A DNA stretch of 64,000 nucleotides, from assembly GCA_030686995.1 (NCBI GenBank), contig CM060708.1, forward strand, positions 106,059,350 to 106,123,349, in the 5' to 3' direction. Below are positions 1-10,028 of this stretch, piece by piece (the stretch's first letter is position 1; each line of letters opens with the position of its first letter). The position numbers were made by a program, and so were the translations under genes. The notes below the pieces were generated by a model. It saw only the letters and a list, made by a program, of their open reading frames with translations. It did not search any database and was not told the DNA's origin. The stretch is from Artemisia argyi. Taxonomy: Eukaryota > Streptophyta > Magnoliopsida > Asterales > Asteraceae.

Positions 1-480
1 TTGATATTTTCATAAAATAATTGACTGGGAGAGTTAATTAAGCCAAAAACTCTCATCTATTATACTATAAGCTTAGGCCCTCTAATTTATTGTGGATACG
101 TAAAGATTGCATAGAGTAGAACAACCTATTGCTCTTCATGATTTAATTTCAAGTGTTTTTTTGGCTTTATTTTTTTATAATAATTAGTAGCAGCATATGA
201 AGAGACCTGTGGGTTACAAACCACCTTAATGGGGGTTAATAGCTGCCTGCATACCTGCTTATGAAGAGACATGTGGGTTACAAACCTCCTTAGACTTTAG
301 TAATTGCGAGCATGCAAAGAGTCATGTTGTTACATTCATGTTTGCTTAATGGAGGAGATGAAAGTGCAAGGGTTGCCGAAATTGATCACATGGTATTTAG
401 TATAGAATTAAAATTCGGTTATGGATTGAGAAGAAGTTGAAAAGGTTGCATGAATAATTGACGATTTATCCTAATCCATG
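1..480. other. Flanking DNA with no gene seen
   Basis: AT-rich DNA without a credible reading frame. It is the left flank of the solo LTR that starts at 486. The only structure I see is a short direct repeat, listed separately. It could be an older, decayed element or plain intergenic DNA. Confidence 0.5.
197..292. repeat. Two-copy 32-bp direct repeat
   Basis: A 32-bp unit beginning ATGAAGAGAC occurs at 197-228 and again at 261-292 with two mismatches, 64 bp apart. Both copies contain TGTGGGTTACAAACC. A third, weaker echo may lie near 315-340. No function is evident. Confidence 0.75.
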
Positions 481-485
481 CCTAT

Positions 486-3400
486 TGACTCATCCCAAAC
501 TAACCAGTCAACCAAGTGTGGTCAACAGGTCAAATCTGAGAGAAAGTGCAAGATATAAAATCCGTGGAAGTACAGGGAAATCCCCGGGTCGTTAAGTCCC
601 AACGAGATTGAAATTGTGTTTGGAGAACGTTTGAGGGGTATAGTGATTGGGAACAGTAACAGATAATGATTTGAATTTTATTACGCTACTGATTGCTTGA
701 TAATAAGATAATGAAACAGTGTTAACAATTACATAATTGTAGATATAAACAAACGTAAATCAATTTAAAAATCAAAAACGGTTACAGACAAACAAAAAGG
801 TGGGTTTTGAAAAAATTAAAACTACAGGGGGTGAAAATGAAAATTTTAAAAACTTAATATTAAAAGAAAATTTAATTGAAAAGAAAGTTTTTTTTTTTTT
901 GATTATTTTATTATTTGTTATTAATTAAAAACTATTTTAAACTATTTAATAATTAATAAAAACTAATTTATATCTAATTTAAATTTAAGAAAAATACTAA
1001 AATGACTTAGAAAAATATGAAAATTTTTACAAATCTAATAAACCATCACATGAATCCTAAAAAATTATAAAAAGTTTATAAAAATTATTTTTAAACTAAT
1101 TTACTAATTATTTACTTATTTAATAATTAAAATCTATTTTAACTAAATTAATTATGAAAAATACTAAATGAAGAGTGAAAATTCTGAAACTTTTTCTAAA
1201 AATACTTACTTATTATAAAACCTAGAAAAAGATATAAAAAGCTACTCTTGCTTATAAATAACCAGAAATAAAATTAATTTTTGGCTTTTTCAATTAAAAT
1301 TAATTAAACTTAATTTAATTATTATAAATACTAAATTAACTCAGAAAATTCTGAAATTTTTTCTTAAACTAATTTAATATATTAGAAACCTAGGAAAATT
1401 ATAAAAATGAAATTGCTTTTTAAATAAGCTGAAAAATAATCCAATTGGCTTAAATAGAAGCTATCACTTTTTTTATACTTGACTTTTTCTGGAGTTTCTT
1501 TTACAAAACTAATAAACAACTGAAAATGAAAGACTTTTGTAAAAACAACTTTTCCAAAACTCAAAAATAAGCTATGTGTGGGCTTATGATTCCAACAGTG
1601 GACTTTTCCATGCTTAAATGAGATTTTAAGTTGAAAAAGCAATTAACAAGCTAAAAAGACTGAACCAAGGACAAAGTAGACTACAAACAAGCTAATTATA
1701 CTGTAAACAAGCTAGAACATGCAGATAATCATACCAATGAGCCACAATAAGCAATTAAGCAAGATTCCACAACCTCTCAATCTCACAGGCCAAAATGGCA
1801 ATCTGCAGGCCTAAGTGGGGCCCACAGGTAAAGTTGGGGGTTCAAAATGAAGGTTAATCCTAAACGATAGCCAGGGGAGCTTTCTAATAAGCCAAGGATC
1901 ACACCCTGGGGTCCACTATTAAGCTAGGTGAGGGCCTGTGAAGTTGGGCATGTATACTGATCACTTAGTATAGTCAGTTTGGTGAGTGTGACTTAAGGGC
2001 AAAGAAAAGCTAGGGGCAAAGTATCTAAAAGCCAAAATAAGTGTTGGAACAAAGAACTAGCTTATTTAGCTTTCTAAAGATCCAAGGTTTTGGGGTCTGC
2101 GGCCCACAGGTGTACTTAAGGTGAGCTTCTAAAATTGGACTAATCACCCTAGTGCAGGGGACGTACATGAAAAACAGGTCTAAACAAAACCCTAAATAAT
2201 CACTCTAGAAAATTTATAAAAATAAAGTAAAATAAGCATTGAAAAATTGAGCTAACAAATTTTAAGAATCCAGAAGCTCATAAACTAACACTAATTATTT
2301 AAATCATGAAAATTCTAACTAAAAGTGGAAAAACTGACAATCTAGGCAATTTGACTTTTTTTCTGTTTTGTAAAACTTTGACTTGGATCTTGATCTAAGG
2401 ACTAAATGTAATAAGCTGTAATGCAACTGAATTAAGCTATTTCTAACAATTATGCTATGATATGATGAGACCTAGTACTCCAAATCCTAACAGTGAACAT
2501 GAAAGATGGAATTGAAGGTGGAATTTGACTTTTAAACAAAGGGCTCTGGAATATTGTGGTTTGAATGTGTTAATTGGAACTAATGCAACATAACGCAACT
2601 AAAAAAAACAACAGAAACACCTTATGAATCACCAGTCTCAGTAAATCCAAACACCCCTTTAAAAGCAAACTACCAATGTTTATCAAAGCAACTAGGGGGT
2701 TTAACCTTAACCAGTGAACAACTAACAATGAAAAAGGTGTAATAACATGAATTGAGCATAAAACATTCAGAGATGAGCCAAGAACAGTGAGCAATTACCA
2801 AATAGCAACATGAGACAGTTAATATGAAACTTTGTACAAATGATAAACAAACTCTAAACTAAACTATCTAATTCATAAATCTAACTAAAATAAGCATAAT
2901 AAGCATGAAAGGGACACAAACTTAATCAAATATGCAGTTTGAAAAGTAAATGGCCAAACAATGGAAATAGAGGCTTACAAATCATCCAATGCACAGAACA
3001 AGATACAAAGACCCAAATTCACAATCCTAAGACTCCCCATGGACTTCTAAACAATAAAACCATCCATATTAGCCCTGCTCACTGTTCATCCTTCTTCTCC
3101 CATGATTTTGAATTTTTAAATATTTTTTTTCTTGGTAATTTTTGAGATTTTTCTGTTTCTTAATTTAAACTGCTTCAAACTCTTTGAAAGCTTTAAAAAG
3201 CTTATAATGGAACTGAATTAAGCTTAAACAAACAACAAACAACAATTTATAACCCCTCACAAACAATTGGAAATTTCTACTTGAAAAATACAATTTTGGA
3301 ATTTATAACTAAAATCTTGAAATTAATGACTGAAATGAGTTACAATTACACTGAGAATGCTTAGTACAAAGCTTTTAAGCTAAAAATCACAATAAACTTG

Positions 3401-4527
3401 GAAAATTAAGCTAAGTCGATAAGCTAATTTATTCTACTCCTATTCTACACTAACTAACTCCTTCTATCGTCTTCTTTCTTGACTTTTATAGACCTTGTTC
3501 CTCTAACTTTCCCACTTCTTTATGAGCCATAGGATGGCTTAAAAATGATCTGAGCCTTTAAACATCATTTTGGCAGGAAAATAGGTAAAGTAACGGGTTT
3601 CTGATAACGTGTAGGGGGTGGTGCATTAATTGGGGTTGTTGGGATGTGCAACTGGAAGAGATAAGGTGGAGTTGATGCAGGGTAGCAGGGCAAGTGGTGA
3701 TGGTGGGGGAGGTATTGTTGCAGTGGTATTGGAGGGAAAGGTTGGGGAAGGTGGGTTTGACCACAGGGTTGACCCTGGTATTATTAAAAGGGTGATTGGA
3801 CCTTAGGGGTGTGGGCTGCGGATTTGGACTGGACCATGGTAATGGGTAGGTTTTTGTTTTGTTTAGATTGGATTTTAATAAAAACAAGGACCCGTTTGGT
3901 TTAATAAATTCACAAGGACCATAGTTGCAAAAAGCTGAAAAGTGAGGGGCTTTTTTTGCCAACATTCCAAATTTATCATAAGGGTTGATCTTGCCATATG
4001 TAAATAATCCAAGGACCTTAATTGCATATTTTCCAAAATTTGGAAATCCAGGGACTATTTCTGCCAAAGATGAAACTTCAGGGACTAAACTTGCAATTTC
4101 TTTAATCTTTTCACCCAGGGGCCAATATTGACAATTTATGAATTCCTAAGGACTTTTGTTGACTTTCCATCCAATTCCAATGCTCAGGGCCATTTCTGTC
4201 AAATTTTAAACTTTAGGAACCATTTCTGCCAATTTTGAAAACTTTTACTCCAAGGATTATTTTTGGCATTTTGTGATTCTCCAAGGTGTGCTTAGACAAT
4301 CTGAGCTCAAAAGTGGTAATTTGCTTCCCCGGCTCTGGTTTTTGACACGTTTTCCAAATTCGTGCTCTTTTTTGTCCTTTTTTGCCTGATTTATGCCAAT
4401 TTCTGAAATATCCATTCCTGCACGATCACAAACACAAAAAACACAATATATTTGGCATTTATGGTTAGTTTATGTCTATTTTGGTTTTAAAATGGACAGA
4501 AAAAGGTGTGTGAATAAGCACACACCA
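486..4527 (-). mobile_element. Solo LTR, relative of element G
   Basis: The segment starts TGACTCATCC and ends CACACACCA. It is flanked by the same 5 bp, CCTAT, at 481-485 and 4528-4532, as expected for an LTR left after recombination between the two LTRs of an element. Several stretches match the LTRs of element G: CCCGGGTCG followed by GTCCCAACGAG near 583 versus 42315, the AACCATCACA block near 1041, and TTAAATAGAAGCTATCACT near 1450. The right part (about 3840-4290) has the same degenerate 'AGGGACTAA...TGCCAATTT' repeats as G. The orientation (minus) is taken from G. No internal domain, PBS or polypurine tract remains. Its end forms an 8-bp hairpin (GGTGTGTG at 4505-4512, CACACACC at 4519-4526), like G. 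ORFs inside it are chance ORFs. Confidence 0.85.
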
Positions 4528-4532
4528 CCTAT

Positions 4533-4699
4533 ATAAACCGGCCAAAATCACATTCACAAACACAAAAGTTCGAATCTTCATTCCTCCTACTTTATTTTGT
4601 AATTTATTGTTTCTTGATTTTCTTTTTTGTCTGTGTGCAGTTAATACATACAACATGATTCTCTTACTCATGTTACAAGAGAAGAGAAGAGGTGATGTA
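4533..4699. other. Short spacer between solo LTR and element A
   Basis: About 170 bp between the TSD of the solo LTR and the first base of element A's 5' LTR. No gene or repeat was recognised. The last five bases, ATGTA (4695-4699), are the expected left target duplication of element A. The partner cannot be seen because A's right end is outside the window. Confidence 0.5.
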
Positions 4700-4905
4700 T
4701 GATGAAGCGAAAAATGAACCACTTTTAGGGGGTCATTTAAGCCCGGAATTGAATTTATTTGATCAAATATTGCCCTAAATCATTCCTTTTGTGATTTTAG
4801 GTACTTTGGGAGAGAAATCTGGAAAAGAAGGCATTTTGGACATTTTTGTAGCATAAAAGTGAAGAAAACGGCAAAGTCTCAATTTTCCAAGCTGGGAACA
4901 GTAGC

Positions 4906-5152
4906 TGACGGCGTCAAGAAGGAATTTCTGACGGCGTCAAGAGTAAATTCCATGACTTTCCATGATGACCCAGTACAGATTTGACGGCGTCAGAAGTAGG
5001 GCGTCAAGAGTATAATGCATGACGGCCTGGAAAATGCTAACACATGACGGCGTCAGACGTAGATCAAGGCAGTCCGAGAAGTATTTTGGCGGCGAGATGA
5101 CGGCGTCACAAGTTTTGTCTTGACGCCGTCAGACCCTATTTCCTATATATAG
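4906..5152 (+). promoter_or_regulatory. LTR promoter: palindromic TGACG sites plus TATA box
   Basis: Six full copies of the 11-bp near-palindrome TGACGGCGTCA, or its complement form TGACGCCGTCA, lie at 4906-4916, 4929-4939, 4982-4992, 5045-5055, 5098-5108 and 5121-5131, with partial copies near 5000 and 5020. The last copy ends 11 bp before CTATATATAG (5143-5152), a good TATA box. TGACG is the core bound by plant TGA-class bZIP factors (as-1 type sites). Here two cores face each other with one base between. I infer a U3 enhancer-promoter. The same layout is present in every LTR of C and F. Confidence 0.65.
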
Positions 5153-6010
5153 TTTTCTAATTTTCACATTAAAAAGAGAGGAGTTTTGGAGAAACCCTAG
5201 GTCCGACTTTGGTACGAATTTTATAGGTTTTTCAAGGGTTCTTTGCCCTTGATCCCTTTCATGTGTAATTGAGATAAATATTCTTTTAATTCAATCAATA
5301 TGTCTATGTGTTGGTTGTCTATATCTTGTTCTTATCTTAATTCCATCGTTCTAGGCTAGATCTATCTTGTGTTTGCTTAGATCTAATGAAACCTAGATGT
5401 TAATTATGTGTTGATTACTTGTTTATGGTTGTATTGGATGAATGATTTCGATGTTAGGCTTAAGAAAACTGGCAGATCTCCAATTGGTAACATGCTTGAA
5501 CGTCTTAAGAAACATGAACCGATGTGCACTAGGTTTTATTGGTTGTATTTACTGCATGAGTAATTTCTAATGATCCCATGTTAGGAGTTTTTAACGGCTC
5601 GACATAGGAGTGAAGTAGGCACTCATAGGATTGGGGAAGTAAGTGCGCCACCCCATGAATGGTATTAAGGAATACAATCCGTCATCCACGCAACTATAAC
5701 AAGTAACTAACGTGTAAAAGATGTCTAGGGAGTAGTGAAATCTAAGTAAACACATTTTCTCCACTTATTGCTCACAACTTTAGTATAATTTAGTTTATTT
5801 TCATTTTTTGTATTTTATTTTGATTGCATCTTAGTATTGGTTTAGTTGACTAGCAACTAATTCCGCCCAAATCCTTCAAACCCGAGATTTTACTTTGCTT
5901 TCCAAATAAAATATAAAAATACAAAAAAAAATAATCTTCCATCATCTTTAGCACTAGTAATTAGGTTTTCTAATCCTAGCGACACTATTCCTAGCTGAAC
6001 AATCAATCCC

Positions 6011-6044
6011 CCGGTACTTGTCACTATACTATACTACAACGATC
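6011..6044 (-). other. Antisense tRNA-Asp 5'-half-like segment in LTR
   Basis: Read on the minus strand, 6028-6042 is TCGTTGTAGTATAGT, which equals bases 2-16 of plant tRNA-Asp(GTC) as I recall it. Similarity goes on through AGTG-CAAGTA, with a 5-nt AGTAT duplication, so most of the 5' third of the tRNA is represented. The element RNA is therefore complementary to the 5' end of the tRNA that also primes it (PBS at 6129). Equivalent segments lie at 10109-10140, 26599-26630, 27141-27172 and 32338-32370. There is no complete cloverleaf, so this is not a tRNA gene. Confidence 0.7.
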
Positions 6045-6128
6045 AGGTACACTGCCTGGTGGGGGTTGTAAGCTTCTCAAGATCCCTTGAGAGGTAAAGC
6101 CTGGTGCGATTCCCATGTATCAAGTTTT

Positions 6129-6146
6129 TGGCGCCGCTGCCGGGGA
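6129..6146 (+). other. PBS of element A, tRNA-Asp type
   Basis: TGGCGCCGCTGCCGGGGA lies six bases after the LTR end. It matches the complement of the 3' end of plant tRNA-Asp (CCCCGGCAACGGCGCCA, from memory) except for one transition. This PBS is typical of Athila/Tat-related Gypsy elements. Confidence 0.9.
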
Positions 6147-6294
6147 ATAGTTATTGTCTATGTTAGGATTTCTTTTTATTAGGTCTACTTGCTAGATTCC
6201 TTTCTAGTAAGATTTTATTTTTCTTTTTTAGGTTCCTTTAGTCTATCTTCTTCTTTGTGTCTTTGTTCGTAACTCTTCACCACCCGACACCATA

Positions 6295-8548
6295 CCCGTC
6301 ATCCAACCACAACAAAACCCACCACTAAGACCCCTTAGGCCCCGAACCTTAGGAGAGTATTCCAGACCTATCCACCAAGGCTACCGAAACACTATTGAGC
6401 TCACTGGAGCCAATGTGACCCCCTTGCAATCCGACACCATCCGGTTGGTGCAAAGCGGATGTGCATTCCATGGACTTCGTTCCGAAGATCCAAATCAACA
6501 TCTTAATGACTTCCTTAAAATCGTAGATTCTATAGACCTAAGTGTTGAAACTAGAGAGACTACCCGATTACGCCTATTCCAATTCTCTCTACGAGATCAA
6601 GCTAGTCAATGGCTTGAGCGTTTACCAGCGGGATCCATCACCACATGGGATAATCTCGCCAATCGCTTCCTTACCCAATTCTTCCCACCGGAAAAGACTG
6701 CAATGCTTAGAAGGGACATTTTGATGTTTGAACAACATCGGGGTGAAACTTTCTACGAAGCGTGGGCCCGCTTTAAGGATCTCCTCCACAAGATCCCTCA
6801 TCATGGCATAAACCTTTGGCTATTAGTTCAGATTTTCTACGACCATGTTGACTATCACATCAAACGTACAATCGATAGGGCCGCAGGAGGAAACTGCGTG
6901 ATAAAAACGCCGAGGAGTCCTGGGTAATTATTGAGGAGCTCGCCGAGCTACCCGATGAAATCAAGAGGTATGGGAATTTAAGCATGCAATTAACGCGGCC
7001 ATTAATGCAGTCTCAACACCTGGAGGACCCACCGAGCTACCCGATGAAATCCTATGCAAACTCGAGGCAAAGGTTGACTATTTTGAGGAAAGGCAATGAA
7101 AACCTTTTAGTCTTAGACGGGCTACTGTTTATTCTATCTCGAAACTAACTTCAAACCCATTATCAGAATCACCCTCTAGAGAAAACATCGAGACTTTTCA
7201 AAACTATGCCCCACCTTATTCCCCACCCGAGGAGCTTAGCTCGGAGTTTGAAGCTAGGATGAGAGAATACATGGCAGCTCATTCTGATCGGCTTGCTAGA
7301 TTCGAGGAAGCAGTGTATAAGCAAAAAGAGGAGATTCAAGAGAAGATGAATGAGATGATGAGTGTATTGGAGGAGTATGCCAACCAGAAAACCCCCGAAA
7401 GAATGCTACTAAGGAAAGAAAGTGTCACCCCCACTACCCAATTTGTTAATTCCATCACAATTGTCCACAAGGATGACGAGAAGGTGGAAACCTCTACTAA
7501 ACAGACCTTGGAAGAGCCACCAAGATCCCAACCCTTGAGTCACTACCTAAAACATGATATAAACGAAAACACCATAACAAATTGGATAAAGGGTGACGGG
7601 CGTAACCAACCTTCCAAACAGGGTTCAGAGGACGAGGAAGGGGGAAAAGATGAGTATGATACGTTACCTGAGGGGCCAATGTTCGAGAAACTATTGATAC
7701 AAAAGGTGGTTACTAAGCAGGTGGCGTGTGGGAACTTTGAGATACCAGCTAGCATCGGGGATTTGAAATATCTTAATGCTTTCGCCGACCAAGGATCGGA
7801 AGTAAATCTTATGCCCCTCAGTATTTATATCCAACTAACATCAAAAATGCCGGCCCCCACTCGTGTTAGGTTGTCCCTCGCTGGACACTCATATGTATAT
7901 CCCCTAGGAATCGCAGAAGATGTATTAGTTAATGTCGCAGGGTTCATGTACCCTGTTGATTTCATGATCATCGATGATAAGGGAGATGGATACATGCCAA
8001 TAATCCTCGGGGTACCATTCCTTGCCACCGCTAGAGCTGTCATTAAGTATGAAGGGAGAAAAATTGAGCTTAAATCTGGGAAAAGAAAGATTAGCTTCCC
8101 CATGACCCCACAGAATGGGCATGAGAATGTGAATTGGAGAAAGCTCAAAAACAACATTGACACGACACCCATACGCGTTCAGAATAAAATTCTTGCATGG
8201 GAGGCAAGAATCAAAAGCTATAAGGAGGGTAAGTATGAAAGAAGCAAAAGCGATAAGGTTCAGGTCGAATTCGAACATACTCAACCAGCAGAAAATCATG
8301 TACCATTTGAGGAAGGTAACTTGGTACTCCTAAGACACTCGGAAATAACAATACCACCCAATAAACCAAGTCCTTGGTGGTATGGGCCTTTCACGATTGA
8401 AGGCGTGAGCCAAGATGGGATGGCTACCCTAAGAAGTAAAGTAGGTGGAGAGGTTATTGCAAGTGTCGACAGATTACGGCACTACCACCAAAATAGTAAT
8501 GATCACAACTATATGGGGTACATCATCTCACGGGATGAAATCACGTAG
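6295..8548 (+). pseudogene. Broken gag - protease - integrase C-terminal tail gene of element A
   Basis: A retrotransposon Gag domain is readable from 6295 to about 6900 (GCAFHGLRSEDPNQHL, TTWDNLANRFLTQFFPPEKT, FYEAWARFKDLLHKIPHHG). The start codon seen in element C is missing here. Around 6895-6960 there is a frameshift and rearrangement, and a TGA stop occurs at about 7096-7098. From about 7100 to 8548 one frame holds a coiled-coil-like stretch, then a retropepsin-like domain (FADQGSEVNLMPL, catalytic Asp at 7787-7789, and PIILGVPFLATARAVI). It then passes straight into a tail like the integrase C-terminal domain (FEEGNLVLLR, PSPWWYGPFTIEGV, VDRLRHYH, about 8300-8490). RT, RNase H and the integrase core, normally about 3 kb, are absent with no visible break. 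Element C has the same junction, so the fusion is older than both copies. The product cannot be made intact from this copy. Confidence 0.8.
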
Positions 8549-8594
8549 TAACCCATGACCTTGAGTCTAGCTACAAGACTCGCAAATAAATAAA

Positions 8595-8617
8595 AGCGCT
8601 TCTTGGGAGGCAACCCA
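8595..8617 (+). other. Conserved AGCGCTT / TGGGAGGCAACCCA motif
   Basis: AGCGCTTCT is followed by TGGGAGGCAACCCA (8604-8617), which can form a TGGG/CCCA mini-hairpin. It lies about 50 bp after the coding region. Inverted copies sit at the same relative place in C (13830-13843) and, with one change, F (30845-30858). The motif recurs in many plant Gypsy elements of this group in my memory. Its role is unknown to me. Confidence 0.6.
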
Positions 8618-9395
8618 TGCTTTGTGTGATTTTCATTTTTTGTTTATTATTTGCTTCCGTATGCATGCTTTATTTCTATTGTTGGTAGATCATGTTTCTC
8701 AATTAAAATGTGGAAATACTTTACTTTGTTGTTTTTGCTTAGTCTTAACTCCACCTAAAGGTATTTTTGCAAAAGATAAGTGTAAGGGGAAACCCCAAAT
8801 ATGCTTTTATGAAACAACTCGATCATGATTCTCCACAATATTAAATGAACATGCGTATTCGTATTTGTTAGAGTCAAATGCTTGTATTGAGTCATAATGA
8901 AGTTTTGAAGGATTTTCCAGGAAGTAGAACCAAGTTTTTCCAGAAATTTTCCGGAAACTTAACATAAGAATTTCTGCAGGTCAATCCTGACGGCGTCACG
9001 AGTTAACTCTTGATGGCGTCACGGGTAAAAAAATCTGGAAATTTTACCGGTTTTGTTTTTCTAACGGAGTCTTATGGTTTTTGTGAATTATTAAGTTTTA
9101 TAATCTCCAAGAAATCTGCAAACTTCATTCCACAAGCATTATATCTTACTTTGTTTTCCAGGATTTAGTAACTTATATAGGATGCCGCCGATTTTATGCG
9201 AGGTTGTCTTGTCTATTTCTCAGGATTTACAGGTTATGTATGACATGAAGATGATTTATATTCTGGAAGGGAAGCTTTGATTGTTCATTTTCTTGGAGGA
9301 AGATTTAACCTGACCACCTTATTATCCATACCGAGCGAATCAGGGGAGTATTTGATTTCATTCTTTTTACTTTTTTACTTTTACATTCTTTACTC

Positions 9396-9436
9396 GAACA
9401 TTGGGGACAATGTTCATCCTAAGTGTAAGGGGAGGG
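9396..9436 (+). repeat. Hairpin plus polypurine cassette, element A
   Basis: A perfect 8-bp-stem hairpin, GAACATTGGGGACAATGTTC (9396-9415, loop GGGA), is followed five bases later by AAGTGTAAGGGGAGGG (9421-9436). The tract resembles the polypurine tracts used for plus-strand priming, yet it lies hundreds of bases from any LTR. Related cassettes are found in C, F and G. Confidence 0.65.
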
Positions 9437-10028
9437 TAAAATGATGATACCTTACATATGCACTTTTGCTTGAGTTTCCTTTGTTTAATGGTAGGTGTGT
9501 AATAAAACTATGAGAAATACTTGTTAGTGCAATTTTAGCGCCAAATTTAAAATTTTTTACAACATTTAGGAGTGAAACATTAGCCATAGCAAGCGTCTCA
9601 TGGATAGGAGATTGTATGACTAGCACATAACCGTATATTCAGAAAAATTTTCCGCCCAAATATGTGAGGTTCGCCTTTAGATTTGATAGGAAAAGCATTT
9701 ACTATTAGTGCTTATGAGTGTACCGGTAGCATTTAGATTCTACAACTTACGTTAGTGATGCATCCCGAGACCGCTAGTGAGACTACATTCGTGTGGTAGG
9801 ATTTACTACATGATAAGAGGCATTAGGATCACCCTTGTGTTAAACCCGTCTTATAATTACTTGACCACTTAAGTCATATTGCTTGACTACTTAAGTCAAT
9901 TAATTTTTCCCACACCCTTAGCGTTGTACTCATTTTTAGTACACGAAACCCCTAGTACACCCCTCCGAGCCTATCTTTTCGTTTCTAACTTTAAGCATTT
10001 TACTTAAAGGAAGAATTTGTTACACCCC

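Larger units (their letters stand above)
4700..6122 (+). repeat. 5' LTR of element A (1423 bp)
   Basis: It starts TGATGAAGCG and ends CCCATGTATCA, six bases before the PBS. It aligns end to end, inverted, with the LTRs of C and F (10029-11435, 27061-28469, 32258-33666) but is clearly more diverged, including in the shared 'AGGGGGTCATTTAAGCCCG' block near 4726. U3 carries the TGACGGCGTCA sites and a TATA box. The R/U5 part contains the antisense tRNA-Asp segment. Confidence 0.85.
8549..10028 (+). other. 3' noncoding region of element A, first part
   Basis: About 1.5 kb after the broken gene with no sense ORF of note. It contains the conserved TGGGAGGCAACCCA motif, one more TGACGGCGTCA copy near 8989, AAGTGTAAGGGGA tracts at 8778 and 9421, and a perfect hairpin at 9396-9415. 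The same region exists inverted in C (about 12444-13895) and F (about 29450-30900). Element C inserted at its end; the TSD copy ACCCC is at 10024-10028. Confidence 0.75.

Noticed and set aside
3558..4067. 169-codon minus-strand ORF in the solo LTR
   Set aside because: It runs through the degenerate LTR repeats, has no conserved counterpart in G's LTRs, and no domain.
4906..5131. CRISPR-like array of short repeats
   Set aside because: Units are only 11 bp, palindromic, irregularly spaced and in a plant LTR; no spacers of constant length and no cas genes.
7825..8299. Antisense ORFs of 115 and 124 codons over the protease/integrase-tail region of A, and similar ones in C (14035-14885)
   Set aside because: They are shadows of the real sense coding frame on the other strand.
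9414..9626. 70-codon antisense ORF also open in C (12845-13057) and F (29762-30049)
   Set aside because: Differences between copies change amino acids freely, it lies antisense over conserved noncoding signals, and no domain is seen. It is open because the DNA is conserved for other reasons.
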